Below are positions 25,701-37,700 of a DNA stretch of 64,000 nt, piece by piece (the first letter of the stretch is position 1; each line of letters starts with the position of its first letter). Under the pieces are notes generated by a model. It was not told the DNA's origin. It searched no databases and worked only from the letters and a program-made list of their open reading frames with translations. This DNA comes from Euonymus europaeus. Its lineage: Eukaryota; Streptophyta; Magnoliopsida; Celastrales; Celastraceae. Location: the NCBI GenBank assembly GCA_963580455.1, contig OY756957.1:3911001-3975000 (forward strand), written 5' to 3'. The position numbers were made by a program, and so were the translations under genes.

Positions 25701-28700
25701 TTTTCTTGTTTAACTATGACAGATCAGATTCCTAGTTGGTGGATATGGGGTTACTGGATATCTCCTTTGATGTATGCTCAGAACGCAGCTTCAGTTAATG
25801 AAATTTTTGGGCATTCCTGGAATAAGGTATCAATATATTACGGTCGGGTCCTATTTTTATGTTTCTGGACATTCAACTTAGTTGCCTATAGGAACAGGTA
25901 TGGAGTTTGTATCTAATTTGTTAAGTTTGGGTAAGTACTACAAAAGCATGATAATTTTTTAACTAAGAAACATGAGCTTCACCAAGATAAAGTAAAGAGC
26001 ATATAGGGCCTGGAAGCTTGACACTTTCCTTGGTTTTGTTTGCAAATTTTATTAGATTAAGTGAACATCATGAAAAGGAGGTTGCTTTTTGATGTTGCTA
26101 AGATTAGTTAATTTGTTAACGCAACAAGTTAACTTGTTTGGGTTCATACATTTCACATCATTTATACATTCTAACAATCCCCTCGTGTGGGCTGGGCAAT
26201 CTAACGGAACCAATATTTGCACAACAAACAAGGTCAACACTAGGGCTATTCTCACACAAGGCCCTCACTTGGGCAACCACAAACACACACAAAGGTCCAC
26301 ACTTGGGCCAACAACAAATGGGGGTTTAAATTTTGGAAGCTAAGGTTTGAAACCAAGACCTTCTCTGATATCATGTTAATATTAGTTACTTTATCATTCA
26401 ACCTAATAAGTTAATTTGTTAGGTTGGGACATTTCACAACATTTAATACATATTATGCAGGAGAAAAATGCAGAAAAATCACTATTGATCAATATTATTT
26501 ATCAAATCGATAATCCAAAACAGAATAAACATTGGCTGGTTACATGCTTGAGCTGCCTTAAGATTTGAATGATATGAAACGGATCTAAAATAACTTGTTC
26601 ATATGAATGTGTGTAGTGAGTTTAAGTATTAAATCATCACTCGTGGCATGCTAAATGTCAGGTGGAGTAAAGTTATATTTGTTCTTTTTTCGAACTAACC
26701 TCTGCGACTTTGCTACACTTGTTGGCAATGTACATTGGTGCCTTACATGGTGTTAGAATCCATAGGAGGTTCTGTAGGTCTCAATCTCAATGTTCAGGGT
26801 TTTTTTGGTACATTCTTTCTTGGGGAAAAGGTGTTACCAACTTGAGTTATTGCTTTTAGGATAAACAGGAAGGAAAAAAAAATCCCTGACTCTTTATTCT
26901 AAAAATTATTCTCGAAAATCTTCTATTCCTAAATGTATGTATTTTTATATCCTGTCATCAGAATCTTCCTTAGCACTCAACTCAAGGACAGAGAGACCAT
27001 TCCTATAGATCAGATCCTGTTCAAAATCTTTTCAGCTACAGATTACTCTACTCCCATGTCTTTCATCTTAGCTCCAGCACTTCAGTTGAACCAACCAAAC
27101 CGAACTCTAGGAGACTGTTTCAAACCGTGTGGCGTTCCTTAAGCAAAATGCCAATGTGCCCTAAGCGACAAATTATGTTGTTTCTCTGGATACCATGTAA
27201 TATTGAAGAATGATCATTAGAGGCAGAGTGCATAGGTGCGAGTCGCAGCTTTTGATCTATTGTAGGCTGGTACATAATTCATTAAATTGGAATTTCACAA
27301 ATCTACCCTTATTGTCAAACATAAACCACACCTATCTAGTTACTAAGGTCTCTACCATATGGGATTGAATTTAATATGAAACCATTGGAGTTTTGGCATC
27401 TGGCTTGGGTTAGTATTTACTGGAATCTTGTTGCCTTGATAGCCAATTCTGTGCTATTTTCTCTGGGTTTAGTATGACTGGAAATTCATTATTCCTCCTC
27501 ACTCCTTTTTTTTGCAGAAAGCTGGGAGCCACAGTAACCTCACGTTGGGTGAGGCACTATTGAGAGAGCGTGGTGTGTTTCCAGAAAGCTACTGGTATTG
27601 GATTGGTGTTGGTGCCTTGCTTGGATATACAGTTCTGCTCAACATTTTATTCACTTTTTTCCTAGCTTACCTTAATCGTAAGCTGTCTCATTCTCTAAAA
27701 CGTTTCCTAATTGTATGCTTCCTTTGGCTACCAAATTCATATGAACAAGCTCTTTTCGATCCATACATACATTTACGTGTACACACACATAAATAATACC
27801 TCCCTTTTGCATTTCTATAGCTTTAGGAAAACAACAAGCTGTTGTCTCCAAAGAAGAGCTGCGAGAGAGAGACAGGAGAAAGAAAGGTGAAAGTGTTGTT
27901 GTTGAACTGAGGCAGTACTTGCAGCATTCAGGCTCACTAAGTGGTTTGTAGAATGCATTCTATGCGCTGTTTTTATTTTTATTTTTTATAATGTTGAAAT
28001 ATTAAAAATTGATTAAATTTCTTAGTTTCTCTTAATTGTTACTTATTTTTGCAGGAAAAGGTTTCAACCAAAGAGGCATGGTTCTCCCATTTCAACCACT
28101 TTCCATGTCTTTCAGTAATGTCAATTACTTTGTGGACATTCCCATGGTGTGCATAAAGCTCTATTCCTGTATGCTTGTATCTTTACCAACATGTTCATTT
28201 TCTAATGTGAGTGAGATTTCAGGAACTGAAGCAACAAGGAATAACGGAAGACAGATTGCAGCTGTTGGCCAATATTACTGGAGCATTTAGACCAGGTGTG
28301 CTTACAGCATTGGTTGGAGTTAGTGGTGCTGGTAAAACGACCCTCATGGATGTTTTGGCTGGTAGGAAAACTGGTGGGGTCATAGAAGGGAGCATTCATA
28401 TATCTGGGTATCCCAAAAGGCAAGAAACTTTTGCAAGAATTTCTGGTTACTGTGAGCAGAATGACGTGCATTCTCCTTGCTTGACTGTTCTAGAGTCACT
28501 GCTGTTCTCTGCTTGTCTCCGGTTACCATCTGAAGTTGGCTTGGATACACAACAGGTAAAAAGTAAAGCATTTTTTTTTATGTTTCCTTTGCTTGTCTTT
28601 AGTGAAATGTGACTTTATGAGGTTTATATATTTCAGGCATTTGTGGAGGAGGTAATGGAGCTCGTAGAGCTCACTCCACTAAGGGGGGCATTGGTTGGTC

Positions 28701-31078
28701 TCCCTGGAGTCGATGGATTGTCAACAGAACAACGGAAAAGATTAACTATTGCTGTCGAATTGGTTGCTAATCCCTCCATAGTATTCATGGACGAGCCCAC
28801 ATCAGGATTGGATGCAAGATCTGCGGCCATTGTGATGAGGACAGTAAGAAATATTGTAAATACTGGGAGGACAATTGTTTGTACAATTCACCAGCCTAGC
28901 ATAGAAATCTTTGAATCCTTTGATGAGGTATTTTTGTGTAAATATTTGGCAGAGAGCTTCTTTAATATGGTTTTCTTTTATCATGAGATCTAAATCACAT
29001 GAAAGTGGAATTTCTGATGAATGGGCATCTATGCTCTTCAGTCTTATCTCTGTGGCTTCAAATATTCTCTCCATTCCCTTGTTTGAGTCTAGAGGTCACT
29101 TGACAATCTTGTTAAAAGCAGCTAGTTGCTTTTTAGAATGCTTGGATATGTTTAATTATTCTTTCCATCTCCTTTGTCATTGCAGCTATTGTTCATGAAG
29201 CGTGGAGGGGAGCTCATTTATGCTGGTCCACTTGGCCCCAAGTCTTGTGAGCTTGTCGACTTTTTTGAGGTGGAAATGTTCGGCTTGATTTGGTCATATT
29301 GTCTATTAAGTTGAGCTTATTCATCTTAGATGTGGAAAAATATTGTCTTGTAGGCAGTTGAAGGAGTGAGGAAGATCAGGCCTGGATATAATCCTGCTGC
29401 ATGGATGCTTGAGGTAACTTCACTTGCAGAGGAAAGCCGACTGGGTGTGGATTTTGCGGAAATTTACCGGAAATCAAATTTGTTTCAGTATGTGCATTTA
29501 GTTTTGAATGTTCTGCCATTGAGCTGTTTAGAAACTTGTTCTTTTTTAATTTCTTCCCTTTTCTTTCATTGTTAAAGTTAACTATCTTCTCTTATTTCAG
29601 GCGTAACATAGACTTGGTTGAAAATCTAAGCAAGCCTATTCATAATGCAAAAGAATTGGACTTTCCAACCAAGTATTCTAGTTCATTCAATGAACAGTTT
29701 TTAGCTTGTCTTTGGAAGCAAAATCTATCTTACTGGCGAAACCCACAATACACAGCAGTTCGCTTCTTCTACACTGTCATGATTTCTTTGATGCTTGGGA
29801 CTATATGTTGGAGATTCGGGTCTAAAAGGTTAGGCCTTAAATTTTCTTATAATTTCCGTTCAAGTGTCTATATGATACTACTTAGTTTGCCATTCCTTTT
29901 TTGTTTGTTCTTACTTTCCTGCCTAAACCAATAGGTCTTTCTGTGTCGGTATACAGGGAGACCCAACAGGATATATTTAATGCCATGGGATCCATGTATG
30001 TAGCAGTCCTGTTTATTGGAATAACTAATGCCACTGCTGTTCAACCTGTCGTCTCTGTGGAAAGATTTGTTTCGTATCGAGAGAGAGCTGCAGGGATGTA
30101 TTCTGCTCTTCCATTTGCTTTTGCACAGGTTTACCTACAAACCTTTTTTTTTTCCCCCTGCATATATTGAACTCCTAAAATGAATAGCCATGTATCTTGC
30201 TTCGCAGGTTGCTATTGAGCTCCCTTATGTGTTTGGGCAAACAATTATTTACTGCACAATATTTTATTCACTGGCCTCATTTGAGTGGACAGCTCAGAAG
30301 TTTCTGTGGTACCTTTTCTTCATGTATTTTACTATGCTATACTTCACCTTCTATGGAATGATGACGACGGCAATCACGCCAAATCATAATGTTGCTGCTA
30401 TCATCGCTGCTCCATTTTACATGCTTTGGAACCTTTTCTGTGGCTTTATGATTCCGTACAAGGTAATGAAAATATTTTTGCTCGTCGCTTTAAAAAAACA
30501 GTAACATGCTGAATCTTCATGCACCTTTGACGTAGAGATATAAGAAAACAGGGCATCTCACTTTGAATAATTCTGCTCTTTTTGAGGGTTTAAGTTCCAA
30601 AATATTGTTTTCTTGTAATACAGCATGTTTTCATTTGATTGAGACAAACATGGGCGACTCTAGACCCATCTCATTAGAACTTGACACTGAACTTTAGACC
30701 ATACTTCGTGTCGGAGAAGTTTATTATTGAGTATACCCCTTTCCCCTCCCTTCTCTCTTGCAATTCCAATTTATTTTATATTTCTTCTTTGTTGCTCCTG
30801 TCCAGAGAATTCCTGTATGGTGGAGATGGTATTATTGGGCAAACCCCATTGCTTGGAGTCTGTATGGTCTTGTGACTTCACAATATGGTGATGATGATAA
30901 AATGATAAGGCTATCAGATGGAGTTCACATGGTGCCTATAAGACTATTACTAAAGAATGGGCTCGGGTACAGGCATGATTTTTTGGGCATAGCAGGTATA
31001 GTGGTGGCCGGTTTCTGCGTTCTTTTCGGGGTGATTTTCGCTTTCGCAATAAAGTACTTCAACTTCCAAAGGAGATGA
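19706..31078 (+). CDS. ABCG32: ABCG32/PEC1-type full-size ABC transporter (PDR family)
   Basis: Plasma-membrane exporter of cutin precursors in the Arabidopsis orthologue (PEC1). Exons: 19706-19980, 20347-20467, 20569-20657, 20741-20825, 21501-21660, 21780-21856, 21946-21999, 23487-23577, 24211-24512, 24590-24871, 25079-25395, 25484-25644, 25723-25826, 27518-27677, 27821-27943, 28055-28146, 28223-28555, 28637-28927, 29186-29269, 29354-29487, 29601-29828, 29957-30128, 30208-30462, 30806-31078; 1420 aa. First nucleotide-binding domain: Walker [10 protein letters not shown] 168-176, signature [11 protein letters not shown] 307-317, Walker [14 protein letters not shown] 326-338. Membrane domain about 510-790. 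Second: Walker [10 protein letters not shown] 863-871, signature LSTEQRKRL 970-978, Walker [14 protein letters not shown] 989-1001. Second membrane domain about 1120-1415, ending FNFQRR. The start MWNSTENVF resembles ABCG32; the in-frame ATG 19 codons upstream is not favoured. No break or missing motif. Confidence 0.95.
20059..20081. repeat. (GA)n microsatellite in ABCG32 intron 1
   Basis: About ten GA repeats within 'gtgaaagagagagagagaga'. A likely length-variable marker. Confidence 0.85.
22377..22534. repeat. 79-bp tandem duplication in ABCG32 intron 7
   Basis: Two copies, 22377-22455 and 22456-22534, each start 'ccaattcctttccttttggg' and contain 'tgttggaataactgttggtt'. They are almost identical, differing mainly in the length of a T run. 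The near identity implies a recent event. Confidence 0.92.
26080..26460 (-). mobile_element. Retroelement relic in ABCG32 intron 13
   Basis: The 1.7-kb intron contains 'ctaacaatcccctcgtgtgg' and 'tctgatatcatgttaatatt', phrases of a widespread plant repeat with a 'TGGTATCAGAGC'-like site. Related blocks around 'aagttaacttgtttgggttc' (26125) and 'aagttaatttgttaggttgg' (26410) flank it as an imperfect direct repeat about 280 bp apart. No coding capacity. The orientation is inferred only from the repeat phrases. Confidence 0.45.
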
Positions 31079-31609
31079 TGAGATGAATTACATTTATTTC
31101 AGAAATGTTGCTGGCTTAAATAATTCTGTTTATCTTACCAAAGTTATGCGTATATTTATACTGTATATCTGGAAATCTGCATAGAGTTTTGGATTGAATC
31201 ACTCTTGTACCATAAACTGAGATAGCAAGTGCAAAAGCAATGATAGTTAGTTATCTTGTTTTCTGTGTTTATTACAATAACTGTTTGAAATACAAAGTTA
31301 CATTATTGACCAGTTATTTTATTTTCCTTGTTATTTTTTAAAAGTAAAGCTGCTATCCTACTCTTGTTCAAAATGTCTAGACTTCCTCGATTCTTTTATA
31401 TATATGTATCAGGAAGATCTTGATTCCATGAAAAATTCCCATTTCACTAAAAAATGGGTTCTAGTTTTCTAACGATTCAACTATCACCCCATTCATCAAT
31501 ATTAAAAAATTTGTAATGTCAATTGATTAAAATACCCTGTTGAAAATACATGACTCATATAGGTTGGGTTAAAAGTTTGAAGTTTGAACCCAATTTCTCT
31601 CGAGAAGGG
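31079..31609. other. ABCG32 3'UTR and spacer
   Basis: The 3'UTR probably ends near 31260-31370; no unique poly(A) signal stands out. Nothing else is supported. Confidence 0.4.
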
Positions 31610-31962
31610 ATTGGGGTGCTGCAGTGGTTAAAATCACTGCACCCCTATAATTGCCCAATTTTGTTAAAAAGAAAATTAAAAAATGATAAGCGTATAATGT
31701 ATATCTTAACGATTTCAAAAATATATTTTTTTGTTTGAAATAAAAATTATAATCATTATGAAAAATATGTGACAATTATAGATCATTAGATTTAAAATTT
31801 AAATATTTAATTTAAAATAACTATAATTCTGATTTTTATTTCATACAAAAAATATGTTATTAAGATTGTTACGTGGTCGAATTTTTTCAAAAACTTGTGT
31901 TGCCCCATATTGGAGCAACTGCAGAGTCCAGTGATTTTAACCACTGAAGCAACCCAATCATT
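31610..31962. mobile_element. Foldback MITE, about 350 bp
   Basis: The left end, 'attggggtgctgcagtggtt' then 'aaaatcactgca', matches the right end in reverse complement ('attgggttgcttcagtggtt', 'aaaatcactgga') over about 32 bases with few mismatches. The interior is also palindromic: 'tatcttaacgatttcaaaaa' and 'tgtttgaaataaaaatt' pair with 'tttttatttcatacaaaaaa' and 'ttattaagattgtta'. No clear target duplication, so the superfamily is left open. Confidence 0.75.
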
Positions 31963-32007
31963 CAAGAAGTAGGTAATATCACTTTAAATAAAATGATGCA
32001 GCTATTA

Positions 32008-32288
32008 GAGCATCTCTGATGGGGCGCTGAAAATTTGTGCTAGAAATTTTGGAATGTGCCGAGAGAGTAATTTGAAAAAATTGTATTGTGAATTATGTAA
32101 AATGGTAGAAAAAAGTGAAATATGGTAGAAAAGTATAAGAGAAATAGTGTTGATGCTTGATATTTAGAGTGTTTGTGAATGGAAATTGAAAAAAGTTGTA
32201 TTGAAATATGTGTTTTGTTGATATGACTGTGTTGGAAGTCGTATTTTGCTGTAACAGAAGTGGGACCACGCTGAAAAATTTGGAGAGC
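32008..32288. mobile_element. Tourist-like (PIF/Harbinger) MITE, copy 1
   Basis: Starts 'gagcatctctgatggggcgc' after a TTA (32005-32007) and ends with a shortened right terminus 'tttggagagc' before TTA (32289-32291). The interior closely parallels the next element, sharing 'gttgatgcttgatatttaga', 'gtgtttgtgaat' and 'atatgtgttttgttgatatg'. Confidence 0.65.
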
Positions 32289-32291
32289 TTA

Positions 32292-32589
32292 AGAGCATCT
32301 CCAATGGGGCGCTAAAAATTGATGCTGGAAATTTTAAAGTGTGTAGAGAGAGTTATTTGAAAAAATTGTATTGAAAAATGTGTAAAATGGTAAAAAAGTG
32401 AAATATGGTAGAAAAGTATGAGAAAAATGATGTTGATGCTTGATATTTAGAGTGTTTGTGAATAAAAAGTGAAAAAATTGTATTGAAATATGTGTTATAT
32501 TGATATGACTGTATTGTGAATTGTGTTTTTCTATAATAGAAGTGGAACCACGCTAAAAATTTTAGGGAATGTAGCATTGGAGTTGCTCT
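32292..32589. mobile_element. Tourist-like (PIF/Harbinger) MITE, copy 2
   Basis: The left end 'agagcatctccaatgg' and the reverse-complemented right end 'agagcaactccaatgc' form the inverted repeat (14 of 16). TTA flanks both sides (32289-32291 and 32590-32592), the PIF/Harbinger target duplication. The 298-bp body lacks a transposase. Confidence 0.8.
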
Positions 32590-32838
32590 TTAAGGCCAGA
32601 CCGTACCTGTGTAATCTGAATTGAGTAAAACTCTCACCCTTCTCTTTTAGCTGTCACTTCTACCTTTTCTTTGTTTCTTTGTGGAGCCGTCTCGGAGAAA
32701 CGTGGATGGGTCTCCGAGACTCCCATCAACAGACCTTCACCACCACATGAATGAAATCGAGGGAAATTGATAAGATTCTATATTTTAATATTAAATAAAT
32801 TAAAATTGATATTTCCAATTGACTGGGAGATTTTGAGC

Positions 32839-33178
32839 TAGGAGCACATGCAATGACAATAATTTGTTATCCCTATTAAAATTATTTGTGGACCCCATTT
32901 TTATCACACAAAAATTTAAACCACACACAACTCTCAATACAGTCACATCAGCAAAACACATATACCAATACAATTATTTCTTTCTCCATTATTCAAACCA
33001 ACTATTTTCCTTTCCTACATCTTTTCCACAACAAAACTACACAAAAATTAAGATTGGTCCCACCAAAACACAACTCTCAATACAGCCACATCAGCAAAAC
33101 ACATCTCTCAATATAGCCACATCAGCAAAAATACACAATTCAACAATATCTAATGTCCCCAATAACATTGTGCTCTAA
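32839..33178. mobile_element. Related MITE, opposite orientation
   Basis: The ends 'ggagcacatgcaatg' and, reverse-complemented, 'tagagcacaatgttat' are roughly inverted. Internally it carries the family phrase in reverse complement ('acatcagcaaaacacat') three to four times, with 'ctctcaatacagccacatca' repeated at 32932, 33073 and 33106. Boundaries are approximate. Confidence 0.55.
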
Positions 33179-34080
33179 CATGTTCAAACTCCATCTCAGT
33201 TATGACAACTAAAAAAAATCAATTTCGAATATTTAATGAACTTATCTCCATCTCCCAATTTGATTTGACTTTTTTTTTATTTGAGTTTGTTTCTTTATAA
33301 AAATAAAATTCAGAGCCAAGTTTTATTCAAGGACAGAGACACACATGACACAACATAATTGGTAATACATAAAATTAACAAGAAGAAAATGTTTGATATC
33401 CTCAATTTTATGAATTTAATTTTGTTTTACCTCTATTTAAAATATTGGACATTAAATTTTTGTATATATATAAATTTTTGTAATCAATGACTATTTCATA
33501 TGCCAGTGTTAATAATAAATAATCAAGTATAAATTGGGGATACAAAGCAACACTTCAAAAAAGATTCTATATAAAATCGCAAATCACATATCAAACAAAA
33601 ATAATTAATAAACTATAAACGTATAATATTTATGAATGGTATGTAATCTCGAATTTAATCTTCAAACTCTATTTTGACCCCTTTTAAAAATAAAATAAAA
33701 AATGTAATACTAATCCCGAACCGACCGTATCACCTCCCATTTTTATTTATTTATTATTATTTTCTCAAAAGTAGAAAGCGATATTGAAGCGAAGTTGCAC
33801 TTCTCGTCGTTTCGCGTACACGTGACAATGAAGTGTCCAATGCGCGGAATGGATTGTGTGACGGCCGACATAGTTGTAACGGTCGGTGACATTATCTAAG
33901 CCTAGTTTGACTAGAGAGCTTTAACCCCGTCAAATTACACGGTGTCGTATCACGCATGTCGACACACACACATTGATGGAACTAGTGCATTCATCTACTT
34001 TATTCTCCTATGAACGATGATGCTCCGCTGGCTAGAATGAATTGAGTAGCTGTGCTGGCCTTTTGTTGGGTGTGATTGAT
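33179..34080. other. AT-rich spacer upstream of the GH17 gene
   Basis: No gene seen. From about 33780 the sequence becomes less AT-rich and probably forms the distal promoter of the GH17/X8 gene. Confidence 0.35.
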
Positions 34081-34084
34081 GATG

Positions 34085-34092
34085 TATATATA
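34085..34092 (+). promoter_or_regulatory. Possible TATA box of the GH17/X8 gene
   Basis: TATATATA in 'gatgtatatatagat' precedes about 700 bp of T-rich leader before the ATG at 34792. This distance implies either a long leader, possibly with an intron, or a nearer unseen start site. Confidence 0.35.
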
Positions 34093-34791
34093 GATTTTTA
34101 AGCTTACCCTGTTGTGGATTCTTAAGCTTCCCCTCTTACTCAACAGCAGAATCCCTGAGTTCCTCACTTCCTTTTTTTCCCCTCTACTAGTCCAAATCCA
34201 CTTTTCACTTGCCTTTTTTTCATTGGATTTGGATAATACTAAAATCAGCCTCAGGAATCAATTCCCCTTCACTTTCTTATTTTCTTTCCATATTTCTCTT
34301 GGACTGTGCTTATTGATTTCTGGGTTTCTTAACTATTTTTGTCTCTAATAAGTTTTTTTGGAGATGACTCTCTTGGGCCCTGTCCGTATTGAACATTCCT
34401 GAGACCCTTTTGTTTATAATTTCTGTATTAGTTTTTTGATGTGGGTTTTGTCCAACTTTTATAGAAACTCTTGCTTTATTTTATTGTAGCTTTGTTGTGC
34501 CACTCACAGTTTCTAGATCAGCAGCACAGCAGTCTTCGCTTTCTTTTCTTGCATCACCTCACCCTTATCTTCAACACCAATCTTGAGACTACACTTCGCT
34601 TATAAATATTTTTTTTGATGAAAAAGTAGCAAGATTTGTGCTGCTTTTTCAAGAATCGCTGGCTTGGGTTCAGACCCATTTCAATAAGTCTATTTATTTC
34701 TGGCTTCAGTCCAAGAAGTTGGGTTGTCTTCTATTCTATTTTGGTTTGGATTTAGCTGCAAAGAAGTTGGCTTGCAGATCTGTGACTGATC

Positions 34792-37700
34792 ATGGGTCGG
34801 TGCTGTTTGATTTTTGGGTTAGTTTCATTGCTTTCAGTGGTGCACCCGGTGGATGGTATTGGTGCAAACTGGGGCACACGGGCGACCCACCTTCTGCCTC
34901 CTGAGACAGTGGTGAAGATGCTAGTTGAGAATGGGATTCAAAAGGTGAAGCTTTTTGATGCAGATTACGATGCTTTGAGAGCTCTTGGTAAGTCACGGAT
35001 TGAAGTCATGGTAGGTATTCCTAATGACATGCTTGCAACTATTGCCAGCAGTGTGAAGGCTGCTGAGAAATGGGTTGCCAAAAATATCTCAACACACATC
35101 TCCACTGACAATGTTAACATCAGGTCTGTAGTCTAATTTCGTTTTTCCTTTTAACTTTTTGTTTCAGTTGGTGAAAGTGATGTCTTTATTTAGTTTTTGA
35201 ATTACGGTGCTTGAATGTCTCTTTTATATTATATAAGTCTCTGCTTATCTTGTTAAATGTCTGCTTGTAGTAGAATCTATATTCGGCTTGTGTATAATAT
35301 TGACTATATTGTCATCTTGCTATTTGAATCAGGTTATGAGTTTATGGAATTTAGGGTTTACAACATATCGTGTTGGGTCATAATTGACAGCTGAAAGTCC
35401 AAAACGCTCTGAAATTGTCGATTATGGTTGTTGAATATGATTGCTGGAGTGTGATAGATCTTGTTTTTATCCCACTTTAGAAAGGTTGGTAGTAGGATTA
35501 TGCAAGTGTTATCTTGAGTTGGTATTTCTTTCTTTTCTGGTCCCATATTTTGGTCTACTGCATATTGACCTACTAAAGACGTCTTTCAGTCATATATTGG
35601 GAATTGATTACTGTTGGGAGGTCTATGTTTTGGGATGCTTTCTACACTGATCAATTGATTCCAGATGTTAGATGCCATCATTTATTTGATTGATTTGGAA
35701 AAATGACTGTATATACACATGCCTTCAAATGTACAAAACTGGCAAAGACTCACACCCAATATTTCTGAGAAGAACATAAAAATAAGATTTATAAGAAAGT
35801 GAACGGTATAACTGTAGTCTGGGTATAGAAGCAGTCAATCAATAAGTTTGGATTAGTGTGAAGTGTAAACAAAACTTCTGACTTGTAATACCCCCTGAGT
35901 TGGCGTTCTGTTCTGATGGCCTTAGTTTCCCTTTTCCTTCTCGTGACTAAATGGTTTGAGAAGTTTTACTGGAATTGCGTATGACTTTTAGATTATTGAC
36001 TCAGTGCCTTGACCAAGTACAGTCAGGGATCTTCTTGCCTTCTATAATCAACAACATCAGGCACTGTCTGTTAATATGATGGATTTTTTTATGTTCTTTT
36101 TTTGGTTCACTCTTCGCGCGAGATGATGATAGAAAATATATTTTCCATTCAGTTATGTTAAAGATCTAAAACTGTACTGTTCAGACACAAGTATGATTCT
36201 TGGGTGCCATTATGCATTCTAAGTGCTGGGTTTTATATTTCCAAATTCCCATTATTTTGCATTATCCCTCTCTATGAACTTCCTAAATATTCAGTGCAGG
36301 ATTTTTATGCGTCATTTTTTCTTCTTTAAAAAAGGCGGGCAAACTCTTTAAAGTTGGAGTGGTAAAAAGGGTGGCGGTCACTATGAAAATCTGTTGTTTA
36401 GTTTTGCCTTGACCATTTTGAAACCGTGAATGTTATAGAGAGATTGGAATTAAGGCAATTAAGGGGCTGCCACATTCCACTATTCATCGGACTCCCATAA
36501 TTCTTCCTTTCTGCCATCATAAGTTAATATAATCTTCCACACCCCTCTTGTGGCTTAGACTCCACATCATGCCAGTAGATAGTCAACTGTCTTTGCAAGT
36601 TTTCACTTCTGCTTCTTACGATGTATACTTTGATTTACAATGCCACATATTTCAGTTTTTTTTTTATTCCCCCTTTCTTCAGAGTAAGAGATATCTGTGG
36701 AACCTTTTTTTTTAAAGGAAAAAAAAAACTCTGGTGCAATTTCTTCAGGTTTCAGAATTTGAAGCAGTGGTGCCTAGTTGAAATTCATGGACAGCCTTAA
36801 AATCCAGAAACGGGCTTTACTAGCACTAATTATTCCATTCATAAAAAATGAAGCGCAAGTGTAGTTTAGAAGATTCTATGTATTATATTTGATTGACGGA
36901 GAACTTTAGCATGTCATACATTTCATAACAGTTTGTCTCTGATTAGAGTTCTGGTTCGCTTTCATGTAATTTAGCATTACAAAGGAACAAATCATGGTCG
37001 AACTCAATCAATGTTTTAATCTCGCTAAATGGGGTAAGTAGCATTGTTAGGTTCATCTGTTGGACGGGGTAGGGAAATGATTGCTTGGAGTACTCTATTC
37101 CCTTTAGGCTTTGTCTTTCCGAGTGCCTTGCATATTGATTTATTTTGGTTACTCTTGATAGGAGAGTACATAAGTAATATCTCGTCGAAGGATGAAGGAT
37201 GTTGAAGTGTGAGTAAATAGTTTTAAACTATTAGTAAATAACTTGAAACAATAGTTTAATGTGGTATCATCGAAGCATGAGGTAATGAGTTCAATTCCTA
37301 GCTTCCTCTATCTCCCAATGAATTCAAGTGTTTTCAGCCCATGTGGTATGTAAAGTCCCCACACCCTCTCAACAAGTTAACCAACTCACAACGTTGAGTT
37401 TATTATTTGCCTTAACTAGATTTTGTTCTTTCATGAAGTTCAATTTGCTTCAGTGCCGTTTTAAAACTTGATGGTATCCAGTGGATATGCATGTAGAATA
37501 TTCCAATTATTTTTTATTTTATTTTACCATCCAATGGAGAAAAAGGACAAGAAAACAGAATTGGTTATCTTGTGCTTTTGTTTCCCTCCCGAGATTTCAG
37601 AAATTTCCCAGCCATTCTTGATATTGACTTGTAATGTGTTTAAAAATTGTGTCTGACTGGAGATTATTGTAAAAAGTGATGACTAATGCCGAACTTGGTC

